NCBI RefSeq assembly: GCF_009756665.1
Contig: NZ_CP037953.1
Coordinates: forward strand, 3,596,001-3,660,000
DNA length: 64,000 nt
Source of the DNA: Permianibacter aggregans
GTDB taxonomy: Bacteria; Pseudomonadota; Gammaproteobacteria; Enterobacterales; Permianibacteraceae
Reading direction: 5' to 3'
Numbering within the stretch: position 1 is the first letter of the stretch; each line of letters starts with the position of its first letter. This document shows positions 16,972-26,400 of the stretch, piece after piece. A program made the translations under genes and the position numbers. The notes below the pieces were generated by a model. The model searched no databases. It saw only the letters and a program-made list of their open reading frames with translations, and was not told the DNA's origin.

Positions 16972-17733
16972 TTACGGCAGGCGGGCAGCACCATCCAGAC
17001 GAACGACGCTACCATTGAACATCGCATTGTCGATGATGTGGGTAACGGTGGCGGCAAACTCATCCGGGCGACCGAAGCGGGCCGGGTAGGGCACCGAGCT
17101 TTCCAGTTGCTGACGGATTTCATCGCTGACACCGCCGAGCATGCCGGTGTCGAACATGCCGGGCGCGACGGCCATGACCCGGATTTTCAGCGCGGCGAAT
17201 TCGCGCGCCAGTGGCAGCACCATACCGACCACACCGGATTTCGAGGCGCTGTAGGCGGCCTGACCGAGCTGGCCCTCAAACGCCGCAATCGAGGCGGTGT
17301 GAATGATGACGCCGCGGTCTTCGCCATCAGCGACTTGGTTGCTGGCCATGTGGCGGGCACAGGCTTTGGTCAGTACAAAAGCGCCAATCAAATTGATTTG
17401 AATGACCTTGCTGAAGAAGCCGGACTCCATTGGGCCTTTCTTGCCTAGCACCCGGCCATTGCCGAGCACGCCGGCACAACTGACCATGACCGTTACCGAG
17501 CCCATCCAGGCAGCGGCTTCATCAACGACACTGTCGACCTGTTCGGCGTTGCTGATATCACAGGCGAAGAATTTGGACCGCTCGCCCAGCTTGGCGATGG
17601 CCTCGGCACCTTGTTCGGCGTTGATGTCGAGGATGGCGACTTTGCCGCCTTTCTGGATAATCGACTCGGCCACGGCGTAGCCCAGGCCGTTGGCGCCGCC
17701 GCTGATTACGGCGTGCAGTGCGGATACCGGCAT
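16972..17733 (-). CDS. SDR family dehydrogenase, 3-hydroxyacyl-CoA dehydrogenase type 2-like
   Basis: A 253-residue short-chain dehydrogenase. The NAD-binding motif is GGANGLG (residues 12-18), followed by Asp in AILDIN, which favours NAD. The NAG-equivalent is CAGVLG, and the catalytic Ser and Tyr-Lys are in HTASIAAF and YSASK. The insert DGEDRGVIIHTASIAAFEGQ is typical of the HSD17B10-like group acting on 3-hydroxyacyl-CoA. It is divergent from fadIJ and shares a promoter region with the palindrome at 17843, so a role in fatty or branched acyl-CoA oxidation is likely. The start has GGA six bases upstream. Confidence 0.85.
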   Translation of the reverse strand: MPVSALHAVISGGANGLGYAVAESIIQKGGKVAILDINAEQGAEAIAKLGERSKFFACDISNAEQVDSVVDEAAAWMGSVTVMVSCAGVLGNGRVLGKKGPMESGFFSKVIQINLIGAFVLTKACARHMASNQVADGEDRGVIIHTASIAAFEGQLGQAAYSASKSGVVGMVLPLAREFAALKIRVMAVAPGMFDTGMLGGVSDEIRQQLESSVPYPARFGRPDEFAATVTHIIDNAMFNGSVVRLDGAARLP

Positions 17734-17842
17734 AGAATGTCCTTCTATTATTAAGGTCTCGAATGGATGGCTAGCGAAGCGCCATCGGAAGGGGCGTCAT
17801 GATAGCAGAGCGATCCGCTATGCTGTGTTCAGCGCTTTTTGC

Positions 17843-17882
17843 TCAAACGACCGTTTGAAACTGGCAGGCTTGCCGCTACAAT
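17843..17882 (+). promoter_or_regulatory. fadIJ promoter with PsrA-like operator
   Basis: TCAAACGACCGTTTGA (17843-17858) is a perfect 7-2-7 inverted repeat matching the CAAAC-N-GTTTG pattern of PsrA-type TetR repressors. It overlaps a likely -35 TTGAAA (17855-17860), which is 16 bases from a -10 TACAAT (17877-17882), 70 bases before the fadI start. Bound repressor would cover the -35. The site also lies upstream of the divergent SDR gene. Confidence 0.7.
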
Positions 17883-17951
17883 CCTCCGACCAGTAAAACC
17901 CATGCCGGTCCGGACCTGTCTGGTCCACCTCTTGGCACGATGGAGAACTAC

Positions 17952-19295
17952 ATGTCAGAACAACAATCGAACACCGTCGAAAACCCGGTGCGCCGCAAAG
18001 CCCGGCGCGTGGTATTTGAAGACCGGATTGCCGTCGTTTCCGGCTTGCGTACGCCATTTGGCCGTCAGCTCAGCTATTTCAAAGGCATTAGCTCAGTCGA
18101 GATGGGGCGTATGGTCGTCAACGAACTGTTGGCCCGAAGCGATATGGATCCACGCTTGATTGACCGCATCGTCTTTGGTCAGGTGTTGGCCTTGCCGGAA
18201 GCGCCAAATATCGCCCGCGAAATCGTGCTTGGCACCCAAATGAGCGTCTACACCGACGCCTTTTCCGTGTCCCGTGCTTGCGCTACCAGCTTCCAGGCCG
18301 CGGCCAGCATTGCCGAGGCCATTTACGCCGACGATATCGACATCGGCATTGCCGGCGGAGCGGACTCTTCATCCTATGTACCAATTCAGGTCAGCAAAAA
18401 GCTGATGCTGCGCCTGGTCGAAATGCCGAAAGCGAAAACACTGGGTCAGAAGCTGGCATTGCTGAAGGGCTTGGGTCTCAAAGATTTGGCACCGGAGCCA
18501 CCATCGGTGCGCGACTTCAGCACCGGTTTGACGATGGGCGATGGCGCCGAGCAAATGGCGCGTGACTACGGCATCACTCGCCAGGAACAAGACGAACTGG
18601 CGCATCGCTCGCATAGCTTGGCGGCGAAAGCCTGGAACGACGGCAAGCTCGATGAGGAAGTGATGACCGTGCATCTGCCGCCGTTCAAAGAACCGATTCA
18701 TCGCGACAACAACATTCGATTCGATTCCGACTTGGCCAATTACGCGAAGCTGAAACCGGCTTTCGATCGCAACCACGGTACCGTCACTGCGGCCAACGCG
18801 ACACCGCTGACCGATGGCGCTGCCGCACTGATGATCATGCGCGAATCACGCGCCAAGGAACTTGGGCTAGAGCCGCTCGGATTTATTCGCAGCTATGCCT
18901 TCACCGCGGCCGAAGCGGCGAAAGACATGTTGATGGGCCCGTCTTACGCGACACCGCGCGCGCTCGATAAAGCCGGCATTCAGTTCAGCGATTTGAACCT
19001 GATTGAAATGCACGAAGCCTTTGCTGCGCAAACACTAACCAACGTAAAAATGTTTGCCTCCGACAAGTTTGCTCAGGAACGCCTGGGCCGCGCTTCGAAA
19101 ATCGGTGAAATCGACATGGATAAATTCAATGTCATCGGTAGTTCGATTGCCTACGGTCATCCATTTGCTGCCACTGGCGCCCGGATGATTACGCAAAACC
19201 TGCGCGAATTGCGCCGCCGTGGTGGTGGTCTCGGTTTGGTAACGGCGTGTGCTGCCGGTGGTATCGGCGCCGCGATGATTCTTGAGGTGGAATAA
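17952..19295 (+). CDS. fadI: 3-ketoacyl-CoA thiolase FadI
   Basis: A 447-residue thiolase, the beta subunit of the FadIJ multienzyme, cleaving 3-ketoacyl-CoA with CoA in the last step of beta-oxidation. The nucleophilic Cys is in [10 protein letters not shown] (about residue 110). The catalytic His residues are in MHEAFAAQ and [10 protein letters not shown], and the second Cys is in [16 protein letters not shown] at 17952 has GGAG six bases upstream; the ATG at 17940 has none. The stop overlaps the fadJ start (TAATG). Order I then J, as in E. coli. Confidence 0.95.
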   Translation: MSEQQSNTVENPVRRKARRVVFEDRIAVVSGLRTPFGRQLSYFKGISSVEMGRMVVNELLARSDMDPRLIDRIVFGQVLALPEAPNIAREIVLGTQMSVYTDAFSVSRACATSFQAAASIAEAIYADDIDIGIAGGADSSSYVPIQVSKKLMLRLVEMPKAKTLGQKLALLKGLGLKDLAPEPPSVRDFSTGLTMGDGAEQMARDYGITRQEQDELAHRSHSLAAKAWNDGKLDEEVMTVHLPPFKEPIHRDNNIRFDSDLANYAKLKPAFDRNHGTVTAANATPLTDGAAALMIMRESRAKELGLEPLGFIRSYAFTAAEAAKDMLMGPSYATPRALDKAGIQFSDLNLIEMHEAFAAQTLTNVKMFASDKFAQERLGRASKIGEIDMDKFNVIGSSIAYGHPFAATGARMITQNLRELRRRGGGLGLVTACAAGGIGAAMILEVE

Positions 19296-21472
19296 TGGAA
19301 ATCAAAAAAACCAGCAGCTTTACCCTGAATTTGCGTGACGACGGCGTTGCACTGTTGACCATGGATGTTCCGGGCGAAAGCACCAATACGCTGCGCTCGG
19401 AATTCGCCGAGGAAGCGCGTGAAATCATCGCCGCGATTCGTGGTGAGCGTCGTATTCAGGGCATCGTGTTGCGATCCGGTAAAAGTGATTCATTCATCGT
19501 TGGCGCCGACATCAATATGCTGAAGAAAGTCGAGCGACCGGAGCAGGCCGAAGTGTTGTCGCGCGATGGTCATGCGGTCATGAAAGAGCTGCAGGATTTG
19601 AATCTGCCGCTGGTCGCGGCGATTCACGGTGCGGCGCTAGGCGGCGGTTTGGAATTTGCGCTCTGCTGCCATGAGCGAGTGTTGACCGACGATGAAAAAA
19701 CCCAGGTCGGTTTGCCGGAAGTGCAGCTCGGCGTATTGCCGGGCGGCGGCGGCACCCAGCGTCTGCCGAAACTGATCGGTATTCCCAATGCGCTCGACAT
19801 GATGCTGACCGGCAAGAAAGTCCGCGCCCAGCAGGCGCTGAAAATGGGCCTGGCCGATGAAGTGGTGCCGAAAGCCAATCTGGAAAAGGCCGCGATCAAA
19901 CGCGTTCATGCGCTGAAAAATAACGGCTCGCTGTCCTCCTATTTTGAAAAGCGCCGCAAACCGGCTTCGATTTTCTCTGGACCCGGTTTTATGCGCGTGG
20001 TCTTGGAAAGCAATCCGTTTGGTCGCAATGTCATTTTTGAAAAAGCGCGCAAATCGGCACGAGCGAAAACCCAGGGCAATTACCCGGCACCGGACAAGAT
20101 CATTGATTGCGTTGCCGCGGCATTCAGTGGCGATGACGGTTTCGCCGTCGAAGCGAAAAAATTCGGTGAACTGGTCGTGACCCCGGTGGCGCGTCAGCTG
20201 ATGAATATTTTCTTTGCCAGCACGGCGCTGAAAAAAGAAAAGTTTGCTGATGCCGAAGCACGTGAGGTGAACAAGCTTGGCGTACTCGGCGCCGGCCTGA
20301 TGGGCGCCGGTATCGCCTTTATCTCCGTTGACAAGGCCGAGGTGACCGCCAGAGTCAAAGACCGTGACGACAAGAGCGCCGGCCATGCCATTGAGTACAC
20401 CCACAAGATTGTCAGCGAACGCCAGAAAAAGCGCCGGATTAAAAGCAATGATGCCGCTGTGCTGAAATCGCGGCTGACGGTCAGTACCGATTACCGCGGG
20501 TTCAAGGATGCGGATATCGTGATCGAAGCGGTGTTCGAAGATCTGAAACTGAAGCAAAGCATGGTCAAGGATATCGAGACCCATTGCCGCAAGGACACGA
20601 TTTTCGCGACCAATACCTCGTCGATTCCGATTTACAAGATCGCCGAAACCGCCGAGCGTCCAGAAAACGTGCTGGGCATGCATTATTTCTCGCCGGTCGA
20701 GAAAATGCCGTTGCTGGAAATCATCAAGACGGACAAGACGGCTGATTGGGTGTTGAACACTGCGGTCGAGTTCGGTCGTGAGCAAGGCAAAACCGTTATC
20801 GTCGTCAAGGACGAAGCCGGGTTCTACGTCAACCGTATTCTGGCGCCGTATATGAATGAAGCCGGCCATATGGTCGCCAGCGGCGTGCCGATCGATTTGA
20901 TCGATAAAGCGCTGAAAAAATTCGGCTTCCCGGTTGGTCCGATCAATCTGCTTGATGAAGTCGGTATCGACGTGGGTACCAAAGTGGCGCCCATTCTGGC
21001 CGATGCGTTTGGTGACCGAATGAATCCGCCGAAAGTGTTTGAAAAGTTGCTGAAGGACAATCGCCTCGGCAAGAAGAACAAGCGTGGGTTTTATCAGTAT
21101 AACGGCGATGGCAAAGGCAAATCCGATAAAACGGTCGATGAGTCCGTTTACGAGTTGCTTGGCGTCAAACCAAACCAGACGCTGGCCGAAGATGATATCT
21201 GTGAACGCTGTGTGCTGATGATGGTCAATGAGGCCATTCGCTGTCTGGATGAAGGCATTATCCGCAATGCCCGTGATGGTGATATCGGCGCCATTTTCGG
21301 TATTGGTTTTCCGCCGTTCCTCGGTGGTCCGTTCCGTTATGTTGACAGCCTCGGTTCTGCCGGTGTGCTGGCACGCATGAAGCATTGGCAGTCCATGTTC
21401 GGCGAACGTTTCACGCCTGCAGAGCGGCTGGTCAACATGGCGGAGAATAACGAGCGTTTTTATAGCAATTGA
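19295..21472 (+). CDS. fadJ: Fatty acid oxidation complex alpha subunit FadJ
   Basis: A 725-residue bifunctional enoyl-CoA hydratase and 3-hydroxyacyl-CoA dehydrogenase. The N-terminal crotonase domain (about 1-200) shows the oxyanion-hole segment IHGAALGGGLEFALCCHERV and the catalytic region GLPEVQLGVLPGGGGTQRLP with its Glu. The NAD-binding domain begins near residue 327 (LGVLGAGLMGAGIAF). The HMHYFSP-like motif is seen as LGMHYFSPVEKMPLLEII. C-terminal helices end in YFSN-like NERFYSN. It is coupled to fadI by a one-base overlap and followed by a terminator at 21526. Confidence 0.95.
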   Translation: MEIKKTSSFTLNLRDDGVALLTMDVPGESTNTLRSEFAEEAREIIAAIRGERRIQGIVLRSGKSDSFIVGADINMLKKVERPEQAEVLSRDGHAVMKELQDLNLPLVAAIHGAALGGGLEFALCCHERVLTDDEKTQVGLPEVQLGVLPGGGGTQRLPKLIGIPNALDMMLTGKKVRAQQALKMGLADEVVPKANLEKAAIKRVHALKNNGSLSSYFEKRRKPASIFSGPGFMRVVLESNPFGRNVIFEKARKSARAKTQGNYPAPDKIIDCVAAAFSGDDGFAVEAKKFGELVVTPVARQLMNIFFASTALKKEKFADAEAREVNKLGVLGAGLMGAGIAFISVDKAEVTARVKDRDDKSAGHAIEYTHKIVSERQKKRRIKSNDAAVLKSRLTVSTDYRGFKDADIVIEAVFEDLKLKQSMVKDIETHCRKDTIFATNTSSIPIYKIAETAERPENVLGMHYFSPVEKMPLLEIIKTDKTADWVLNTAVEFGREQGKTVIVVKDEAGFYVNRILAPYMNEAGHMVASGVPIDLIDKALKKFGFPVGPINLLDEVGIDVGTKVAPILADAFGDRMNPPKVFEKLLKDNRLGKKNKRGFYQYNGDGKGKSDKTVDESVYELLGVKPNQTLAEDDICERCVLMMVNEAIRCLDEGIIRNARDGDIGAIFGIGFPPFLGGPFRYVDSLGSAGVLARMKHWQSMFGERFTPAERLVNMAENNERFYSN

Positions 21473-21525
21473 TTGCATGCCTGACTGTTGGCATTGATCT
21501 GGCAGAGCGCTTTTGAGCTGGCCAT

Positions 21526-21558
21526 GCAAAAACAGCGGTATAAGGCCGCTGTTTTTGC
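21526..21558 (+). terminator. Rho-independent terminator after fadIJ
   Basis: Stem GCAAAAACAGCGG / CCGCTGTTTTTGC (13 bp) with a seven-base loop, 53 bases after the fadJ stop. Confidence 0.8.
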
Positions 21559-21729
21559 GTCTGCTCATCAGTTGAGCGCTGGTTTGTGTGAAAAGTGTGA
21601 AGCATTACCTGGTTTCCGCTGGCTCACTGGCCTATATCGAGCTGACGATGCTATCTTGCGCTCGCGAATTGCGCTTTCCCGAGTGCTGGTTTTTCCATCC
21701 GTTTTAACTGATTTTGCGCTAAGGTCACC

Positions 21730-22416
21730 ATGGACGCCTTGTTACCCCGTCATTCGGTTATCGTCCGGCAAGTTGCGCCGGTGCGAGCCGAACAGATACC
21801 GGCCCTGACCGATTTGCTGAGCCGGGCTTTTTTCCACGATCCCTTGATGCAGTATTTCGAGCCGGAGCCAGGTCGCCGGGCGGCCATCAGTCGCATTCTT
21901 TACGGCACTGTGCTGCGTTACACAATGAAATACGGTCGTGCCGATATGAGCGTCGATGGCAATGGTGTTGCCTGCTGGCTGATGCCCAGTCATTCGAAAA
22001 TTGCGCTAAGTCGCATTGTCCGTTCCGGCTTCTGGAAAATGGGCATCAGCGCATCGCTATCGACGCTGGCAAAGTTCCACGCTTACGAAAAAGCCTCCAA
22101 TCAATTGCGGGCGATGGTCTGCGACAAACCCAGCTGGTTCCTGTGGGCGCTCGGTGTCGATGCCGGCAATCGGCGTCAGGGTATAAGCAAGCATTTGTTC
22201 CGCACAGTTACCGACCGCACCGATCGCGCTGGCGAACCGGTGTATGTTGAATCCGCCAATCCGAACACCATTGCCTTGTTGCAGCACAGCGGATTTTCCG
22301 TCGTGCAGAAACTGGCGCTGTCTGAGCAACTGGTGCTTCATGGTTTGCTCCGTGCGCCGGGGTCGGCAACGCCCGCAAAAGTCGCACGCCGCGTTGAGGC
22401 GGCCAGCGTCATCTAG
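21730..22416 (+). CDS. GNAT family N-acetyltransferase
   Basis: A 228-residue GNAT protein. The early segment LTDLLSRAFFHDPLMQYFEP is typical of a large GNAT subgroup often found beside lipid genes. The acetyl-CoA loop appears as WALGVDAGNRRQGISKHLF (about 137-156), and the last strand-helix is VYVESANPNTIALLQHSGF. A C-terminal Ala/Arg-rich tail follows. The ATG has AAGG about five bases upstream. Substrate unknown. It stands alone after the fadIJ terminator. Confidence 0.82.
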   Translation: MDALLPRHSVIVRQVAPVRAEQIPALTDLLSRAFFHDPLMQYFEPEPGRRAAISRILYGTVLRYTMKYGRADMSVDGNGVACWLMPSHSKIALSRIVRSGFWKMGISASLSTLAKFHAYEKASNQLRAMVCDKPSWFLWALGVDAGNRRQGISKHLFRTVTDRTDRAGEPVYVESANPNTIALLQHSGFSVVQKLALSEQLVLHGLLRAPGSATPAKVARRVEAASVI

Positions 22417-22577
22417 ACTTGCCTTGGCAGCACAATCGCGCTGCCACCTCTACTACCAATATCTTCTTGATCGATCGCCAAGCCGCGCATCGACGTAAGA
22501 CGCTTTTGTCGTCATCGCGCAGGTGATTACCGCTACAATAACGCTGATCATCAATGTATGAATAAAAAGGACGTCTC

Positions 22578-23315
22578 ATGAATTCCCTGAAATCGCTTTT
22601 GCCACTATCCGCCCTGCTGATCACCAGCCATGCCATGGCCGCCGAGGAGACTCCGAACGGTCAATGGAGCGGTGAAGGTGAGCTGGGCTATGTCGCCGCA
22701 CGCGGTAACACGGAAACCGAAACCGTGACGGGCAAACTAACGTTTGGTTTGAAAACGGAAAACTGGACCCACGAGCTCGGCTTATCAGCATTGCGCACGA
22801 TCGCCGAAGATCCGGATACCGGCGAAGAAGAAGAAACCGCTGACCGTTATCAAGTGACCGGCCAAAGCAACTATCGCTTCGATGAACGTCGCTACATATT
22901 CGGTGCTTTTCGCTATGAAGAAGATCAGTTCAGCGGTTATGAAAATCAAAGCGCACTGACTGCCGGTTATGGTCATGCCTTTTACGACAGCAAAGAGTTG
23001 ATGCTGAAACTCGAAATCGGTGCCGGTCAACGTTGGAGCGAGTTGGATACTGGCGAGGAAATCGAAGAATCCATTGTTCGTTTGCGTGGCGACCACGCTT
23101 GGCAGATTGCTGACAATGCGCGTTGGACCAACGAGCTGTTGGTCGAATCCGGTGAAGACAATACCTTCAGTGAATTCAGCACTGGCTTGAAATTCGATTT
23201 GAACTCCAAGCTGGCGTTCAAGTTTGCCTACGTTGTTCGTGAAAATTCCGATGTGCCGGCTGATCGGGAAAAGCGTGACACCCTGACAACCATCAATCTG
23301 GTGTTTGCTTTCTAA
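22578..23315 (+). CDS. DUF481 outer-membrane protein (YdiY family)
   Basis: A 245-residue exported protein with a clear signal peptide ending AMA (MNSLKSLLPLSALLITSHAM). The mature part shows alternating beta-strand sequence rich in acidic and aromatic residues (ELGYVAARGNTETETVTGKL), ending in Phe (INLVFAF), the signature of an outer-membrane beta-barrel. This is the DUF481/YdiY salt-induced outer-membrane family, of unknown function. AAGGA lies about seven bases before the ATG. A possible -10 TACAAT is at 22534-22539 without a convincing -35. Confidence 0.85.
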   Translation: MNSLKSLLPLSALLITSHAMAAEETPNGQWSGEGELGYVAARGNTETETVTGKLTFGLKTENWTHELGLSALRTIAEDPDTGEEEETADRYQVTGQSNYRFDERRYIFGAFRYEEDQFSGYENQSALTAGYGHAFYDSKELMLKLEIGAGQRWSELDTGEEIEESIVRLRGDHAWQIADNARWTNELLVESGEDNTFSEFSTGLKFDLNSKLAFKFAYVVRENSDVPADREKRDTLTTINLVFAF

Positions 23316-23326
23316 GTCAGCTATCG

Positions 23327-24514
23327 ATGCGTGATTGGCTGAAGCGGGCGGCTGCCGAAGCATTGCAGATCAGCGATGCCTGGTCGCTGGTGCGTCAACG
23401 TCTTCCGCAGCAGCCGATTGATAGTGAGGTGTCGATACTGGCGATTGGCAAGGCCGCCGCAATGATGCAGCGCGCTGCGGCCGAGGTGCTCGCAGAATGC
23501 TGTCTGGCGTCATTGGTCATTGCGCCGGAAGCGTACCCCGATACGGCCACTTGTCGATTTGTTCAAGGCGCTCACCCTGTGCCGGATCAGCGCTCACTGC
23601 AAGCCGGCGAAGCGGCGCTGGCATTTGTCCAGCAATTGCCCGCCAACAGTACCTTGCTGGTGCTACTGAGTGGCGGCGCTTCGGCGCTGTGCGAAAAGCT
23701 GCCGGCAGAAATTTCCCTGCAGGACTTGCAAGCGCTGAATCGCTATTTAATTGCCAGCAATTATTCCATTGAACAGATCAACGCCGTTCGGCAATCGCTG
23801 TCGTTGCTGAAAGCCGGGAGACTGGCAAGACAAGTCAACGCTGGCATTAACATTGTTCAGTGGTTGATTTCTGATGTACCAAACGATGATCCGGCGATTA
23901 TTGGCTCAGGTCCATTTATTGTGTCGACCGCGAAAGCCTTGCCTGATTTGCCGGAACCGTTCAGCAAACTGGTTAAGCGAGCGCAAGCGACGGTAGAACG
24001 CCTTGATCAACGGCCAATGCCTGGGGTTGAAACTGCAGTGCTGATCGGCAGTCGGGCGATGGCACAAGCTTTGGTTCGCTGGGCAGAAGCACAAGGCATC
24101 AACGCGCGATACCGACCGCTGTATGGCGACATCGACGAGGTCGCCGCCACGATTGTTGAGGAGGTCGAAAACCATGACGCGCAGTTTTTCGTGTTTGCTG
24201 GCGAAACCCATTTGCAGTTGCCGGCACAGCCAGGAAAAGGTGGCCGCAATCAGCACCTGGCGTTGCTGTTGGCGAAAAAATGGTCAGCACACACCTCGCA
24301 CCAAGCGCTCTGTTTCGGTAGCGATGGCCGTGATGGCAGCAGCGATGCGGCAGGCGCGATATTTGACTGCGCTACACTGAATCGTGAAGGACTCGATGAA
24401 GCGATAGCAAAAGCCGATAGTTATCATTGGTGGCAGGCTCGAAATGGCCTACTCTTTACCGGGGCGACAACAACCAATGTCGCGGATCTTTGTCTCGTTT
24501 GGAAATCTCCGTGA
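23327..24514 (+). CDS. ttuD: Glycerate 2-kinase (DUF4147, TtuD/GckA type)
   Basis: A 395-residue MOFRL-family kinase that phosphorylates glycerate to 2-phosphoglycerate. Two lobes: an N-terminal DUF4147 domain with ILAIGKAAAMMQRAA, VQGAHPVPDQRSL and the LLSGGASAL loop, and a C-terminal MOFRL domain with VFAGETHLQLPAQPGKGGRN and the FGSDGRDGSSDAAGA motif. It starts 12 bases after the DUF481 gene with no clear ribosome site. Its stop overlaps the GTG start of moxR (GTGA), which is unusual since this metabolic gene has no known tie to the moxR cluster. Confidence 0.88.
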   Translation: MRDWLKRAAAEALQISDAWSLVRQRLPQQPIDSEVSILAIGKAAAMMQRAAAEVLAECCLASLVIAPEAYPDTATCRFVQGAHPVPDQRSLQAGEAALAFVQQLPANSTLLVLLSGGASALCEKLPAEISLQDLQALNRYLIASNYSIEQINAVRQSLSLLKAGRLARQVNAGINIVQWLISDVPNDDPAIIGSGPFIVSTAKALPDLPEPFSKLVKRAQATVERLDQRPMPGVETAVLIGSRAMAQALVRWAEAQGINARYRPLYGDIDEVAATIVEEVENHDAQFFVFAGETHLQLPAQPGKGGRNQHLALLLAKKWSAHTSHQALCFGSDGRDGSSDAAGAIFDCATLNREGLDEAIAKADSYHWWQARNGLLFTGATTTNVADLCLVWKSP

Positions 24515-25419
24515 TCAATCAACTGCTGAAACAACTCGACCGCATCATTGTTGGCAAAAGCGAAGCAACACGGCTGGCGATGACCTGTTTGTTGGCCAAA
24601 GGCCATCTGCTGATGGAAGACTTGCCCGGCATGGGCAAAACCACGTTGGCACATGCGCTGGCGCACAGCATGGGGCTGGAATTTCAGCGCGTGCAGTTTA
24701 CGGCGGATTTGCTGCCGGCCGATATTCTCGGGTCGGCGATTTATCTGCGCGAAGAAGCGCGATTCGAATTTCATCCAGGCCCGGTATTCACGCAAGTATT
24801 GCTGGCCGATGAAGTTAACCGCGCAACACCAAAAACCCAGAGCGCCTTGCTGGAAGCGATGGCCGAACAGCAAGTCACCGTCGAAGGCCAGACCCGACCA
24901 TTGCCACAACCTTTTTTTGTTATCGCGACACAAAACCCGTTGCATCAGATCGGCACTTATCCGTTGCCGGAATCACAGCTCGATCGTTTTTTGATGCGTC
25001 TGACCATTGGTTATCCCGATGTGCAATCCGAGCGCTCTTTGCTGCAAGGCGAAGACCGGCAAGTGATGTTACGAGAAATGAAAGCCTCCTGCACGCCGGC
25101 ACAACTGCAGCAGTGGCAGAGCCAGGTGGATGCCGTGAAAGTCAGCGATACCGCACTTGATTACGTTCAGGCGCTACTGGCGGCAACGCGTTCTGGCGCG
25201 GTGTTTGTCCATGGCCTGAGTCCACGCGCCGGCTTGGCGCTATTGCGCGCGGCGAAAGCCTACGCCTTTATCAACAACCGTCAGCATGTGTTGCCGGATG
25301 ACATTCAGGCGGTGTTTGTAGCGGTCGCCAGTCACCGTTTGTGGTTGCGCGATGCTCGCGACGAACATAGTGATGCCGCTGTGCGTCGATTGTTGAATGA
25401 AGTCGCGGTGCCGATGTAA
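24511..25419 (+). CDS. MoxR family AAA+ ATPase
   Basis: A 302-residue MoxR ATPase, a presumed chaperone for assembly or activation of protein complexes. Walker A is GMGKTT (residues 40-45), preceded by LLMEDLP. Walker B and sensor 1 are in QVLLADEVNRATPKTQSALL and FFVIATQNP, and the arginine-finger region is in PESQLDRFLMRL. I choose GTG at 24511, since it gives the family start VINQLLKQLDRIIVGK, has GGAAA upstream and overlaps the previous stop. It is followed directly by DUF58 and transglutaminase genes, the classical set. Confidence 0.92.
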   Translation: MINQLLKQLDRIIVGKSEATRLAMTCLLAKGHLLMEDLPGMGKTTLAHALAHSMGLEFQRVQFTADLLPADILGSAIYLREEARFEFHPGPVFTQVLLADEVNRATPKTQSALLEAMAEQQVTVEGQTRPLPQPFFVIATQNPLHQIGTYPLPESQLDRFLMRLTIGYPDVQSERSLLQGEDRQVMLREMKASCTPAQLQQWQSQVDAVKVSDTALDYVQALLAATRSGAVFVHGLSPRAGLALLRAAKAYAFINNRQHVLPDDIQAVFVAVASHRLWLRDARDEHSDAAVRRLLNEVAVPM

Positions 25420-26400
25420 ATGCGCATTCCAGGCGTAGCCCGACTACGTGCGTTTGCGCGCGGAAAAATGCAAGGCTGGCTCGCCAAGCGCATGCCGGCC
25501 GTGCCGGAGCTGCAACTCAATCACAAAAATATTTTCATTTTTCCTTCCGGGGCCGGTTGGCTGTTCTTGTTAATCGGCGGCTTGATTCTGATCGGTGGCG
25601 CCAATTATCAAAACAATGTCGCGTTGGCGCTGGCGTTCTGGCTAGGCAGCCTGGCGATGGTTGGTGTGTTCATCAGCTTTCGCAATGTCATGGGGCTGCG
25701 CTTGCGCGCCAAAGATGCGATGCCGGTGTTTGTCGGCGAACCGGCACGATTTCCGGTCTGGCTCGATGATCCGGATGGTCGAGCTCATCAATTGCTGGCG
25801 ATAGGTTTATCCAGCAATGATTTGCGCGAATTCGATCTCGACGCTCAGGCTCAAACGATGCAGGAGCTGAGCGTGGTTACCGAACGGCGCGGACTGATGA
25901 CGATGCCACGCTTTTTGCTGCAGTCGGTGGCGCCGTTTGGTTGGATGCGAGTCTGGACCTGGCCATTTCTTGCAGCCCATTGCGTGGTGTATCCCGCGCC
26001 AATCAAACCGCCGCTTGCGTTCGATCAGCTTGGTGGTAGTGATGGTAAAAAAGTTTTTCAACAAGAGGGCGCCGACGATTTCTTTGGCCACCGTCGCTGG
26101 CGCAGTGGTGATCCGCTGCGTCAGGTTGACTGGAAGATATACGCCAAGGAACGTGGCCTGATGGTGCGCGAATTCGCGACGCCAGCAACCGATGAATGGT
26201 GGTTTCGTTTGCAGGACTTGCCGGCCGCAGGGCTTGATACTCAGCTGGGGTGGTTAAGCCATATGTTGTTGTCAGCCGAGCATCAAGGCCAACGTTATGG
26301 TCTCGATTTGGGCAGCGAAAAATTCGCGCCGAATCAAGGTGATTTACATTTGCATCGCTGTCTGAAAGCGTTGGCAATGTTCCGACAGGTGCCGCAATGA
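25420..26400 (+). CDS. DUF58 domain protein
   Basis: A 326-residue membrane-anchored DUF58 protein. Two hydrophobic segments lie near residues 45-90 (GWLFLLIGGLILIGGANYQN). The DUF58 signature follows at about 220-260: DDFFGHRRWRSGDPLRQVDW and then KIYAKERGLMVREF. The ATG directly follows the moxR stop codon. DUF58 proteins are encoded with MoxR ATPases and are presumed substrates or partners; biochemical function is undefined. The stop overlaps the next start (ATGA). Confidence 0.9.
   Translation: MRIPGVARLRAFARGKMQGWLAKRMPAVPELQLNHKNIFIFPSGAGWLFLLIGGLILIGGANYQNNVALALAFWLGSLAMVGVFISFRNVMGLRLRAKDAMPVFVGEPARFPVWLDDPDGRAHQLLAIGLSSNDLREFDLDAQAQTMQELSVVTERRGLMTMPRFLLQSVAPFGWMRVWTWPFLAAHCVVYPAPIKPPLAFDQLGGSDGKKVFQQEGADDFFGHRRWRSGDPLRQVDWKIYAKERGLMVREFATPATDEWWFRLQDLPAAGLDTQLGWLSHMLLSAEHQGQRYGLDLGSEKFAPNQGDLHLHRCLKALAMFRQVPQ

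Noticed and set aside
19637-21568. Long open frame (over 600 codons) on the minus strand opposite fadJ
   Set aside because: It lies entirely antisense to the clear fadJ gene, has no family resemblance, and is the expected by-product of codon bias.
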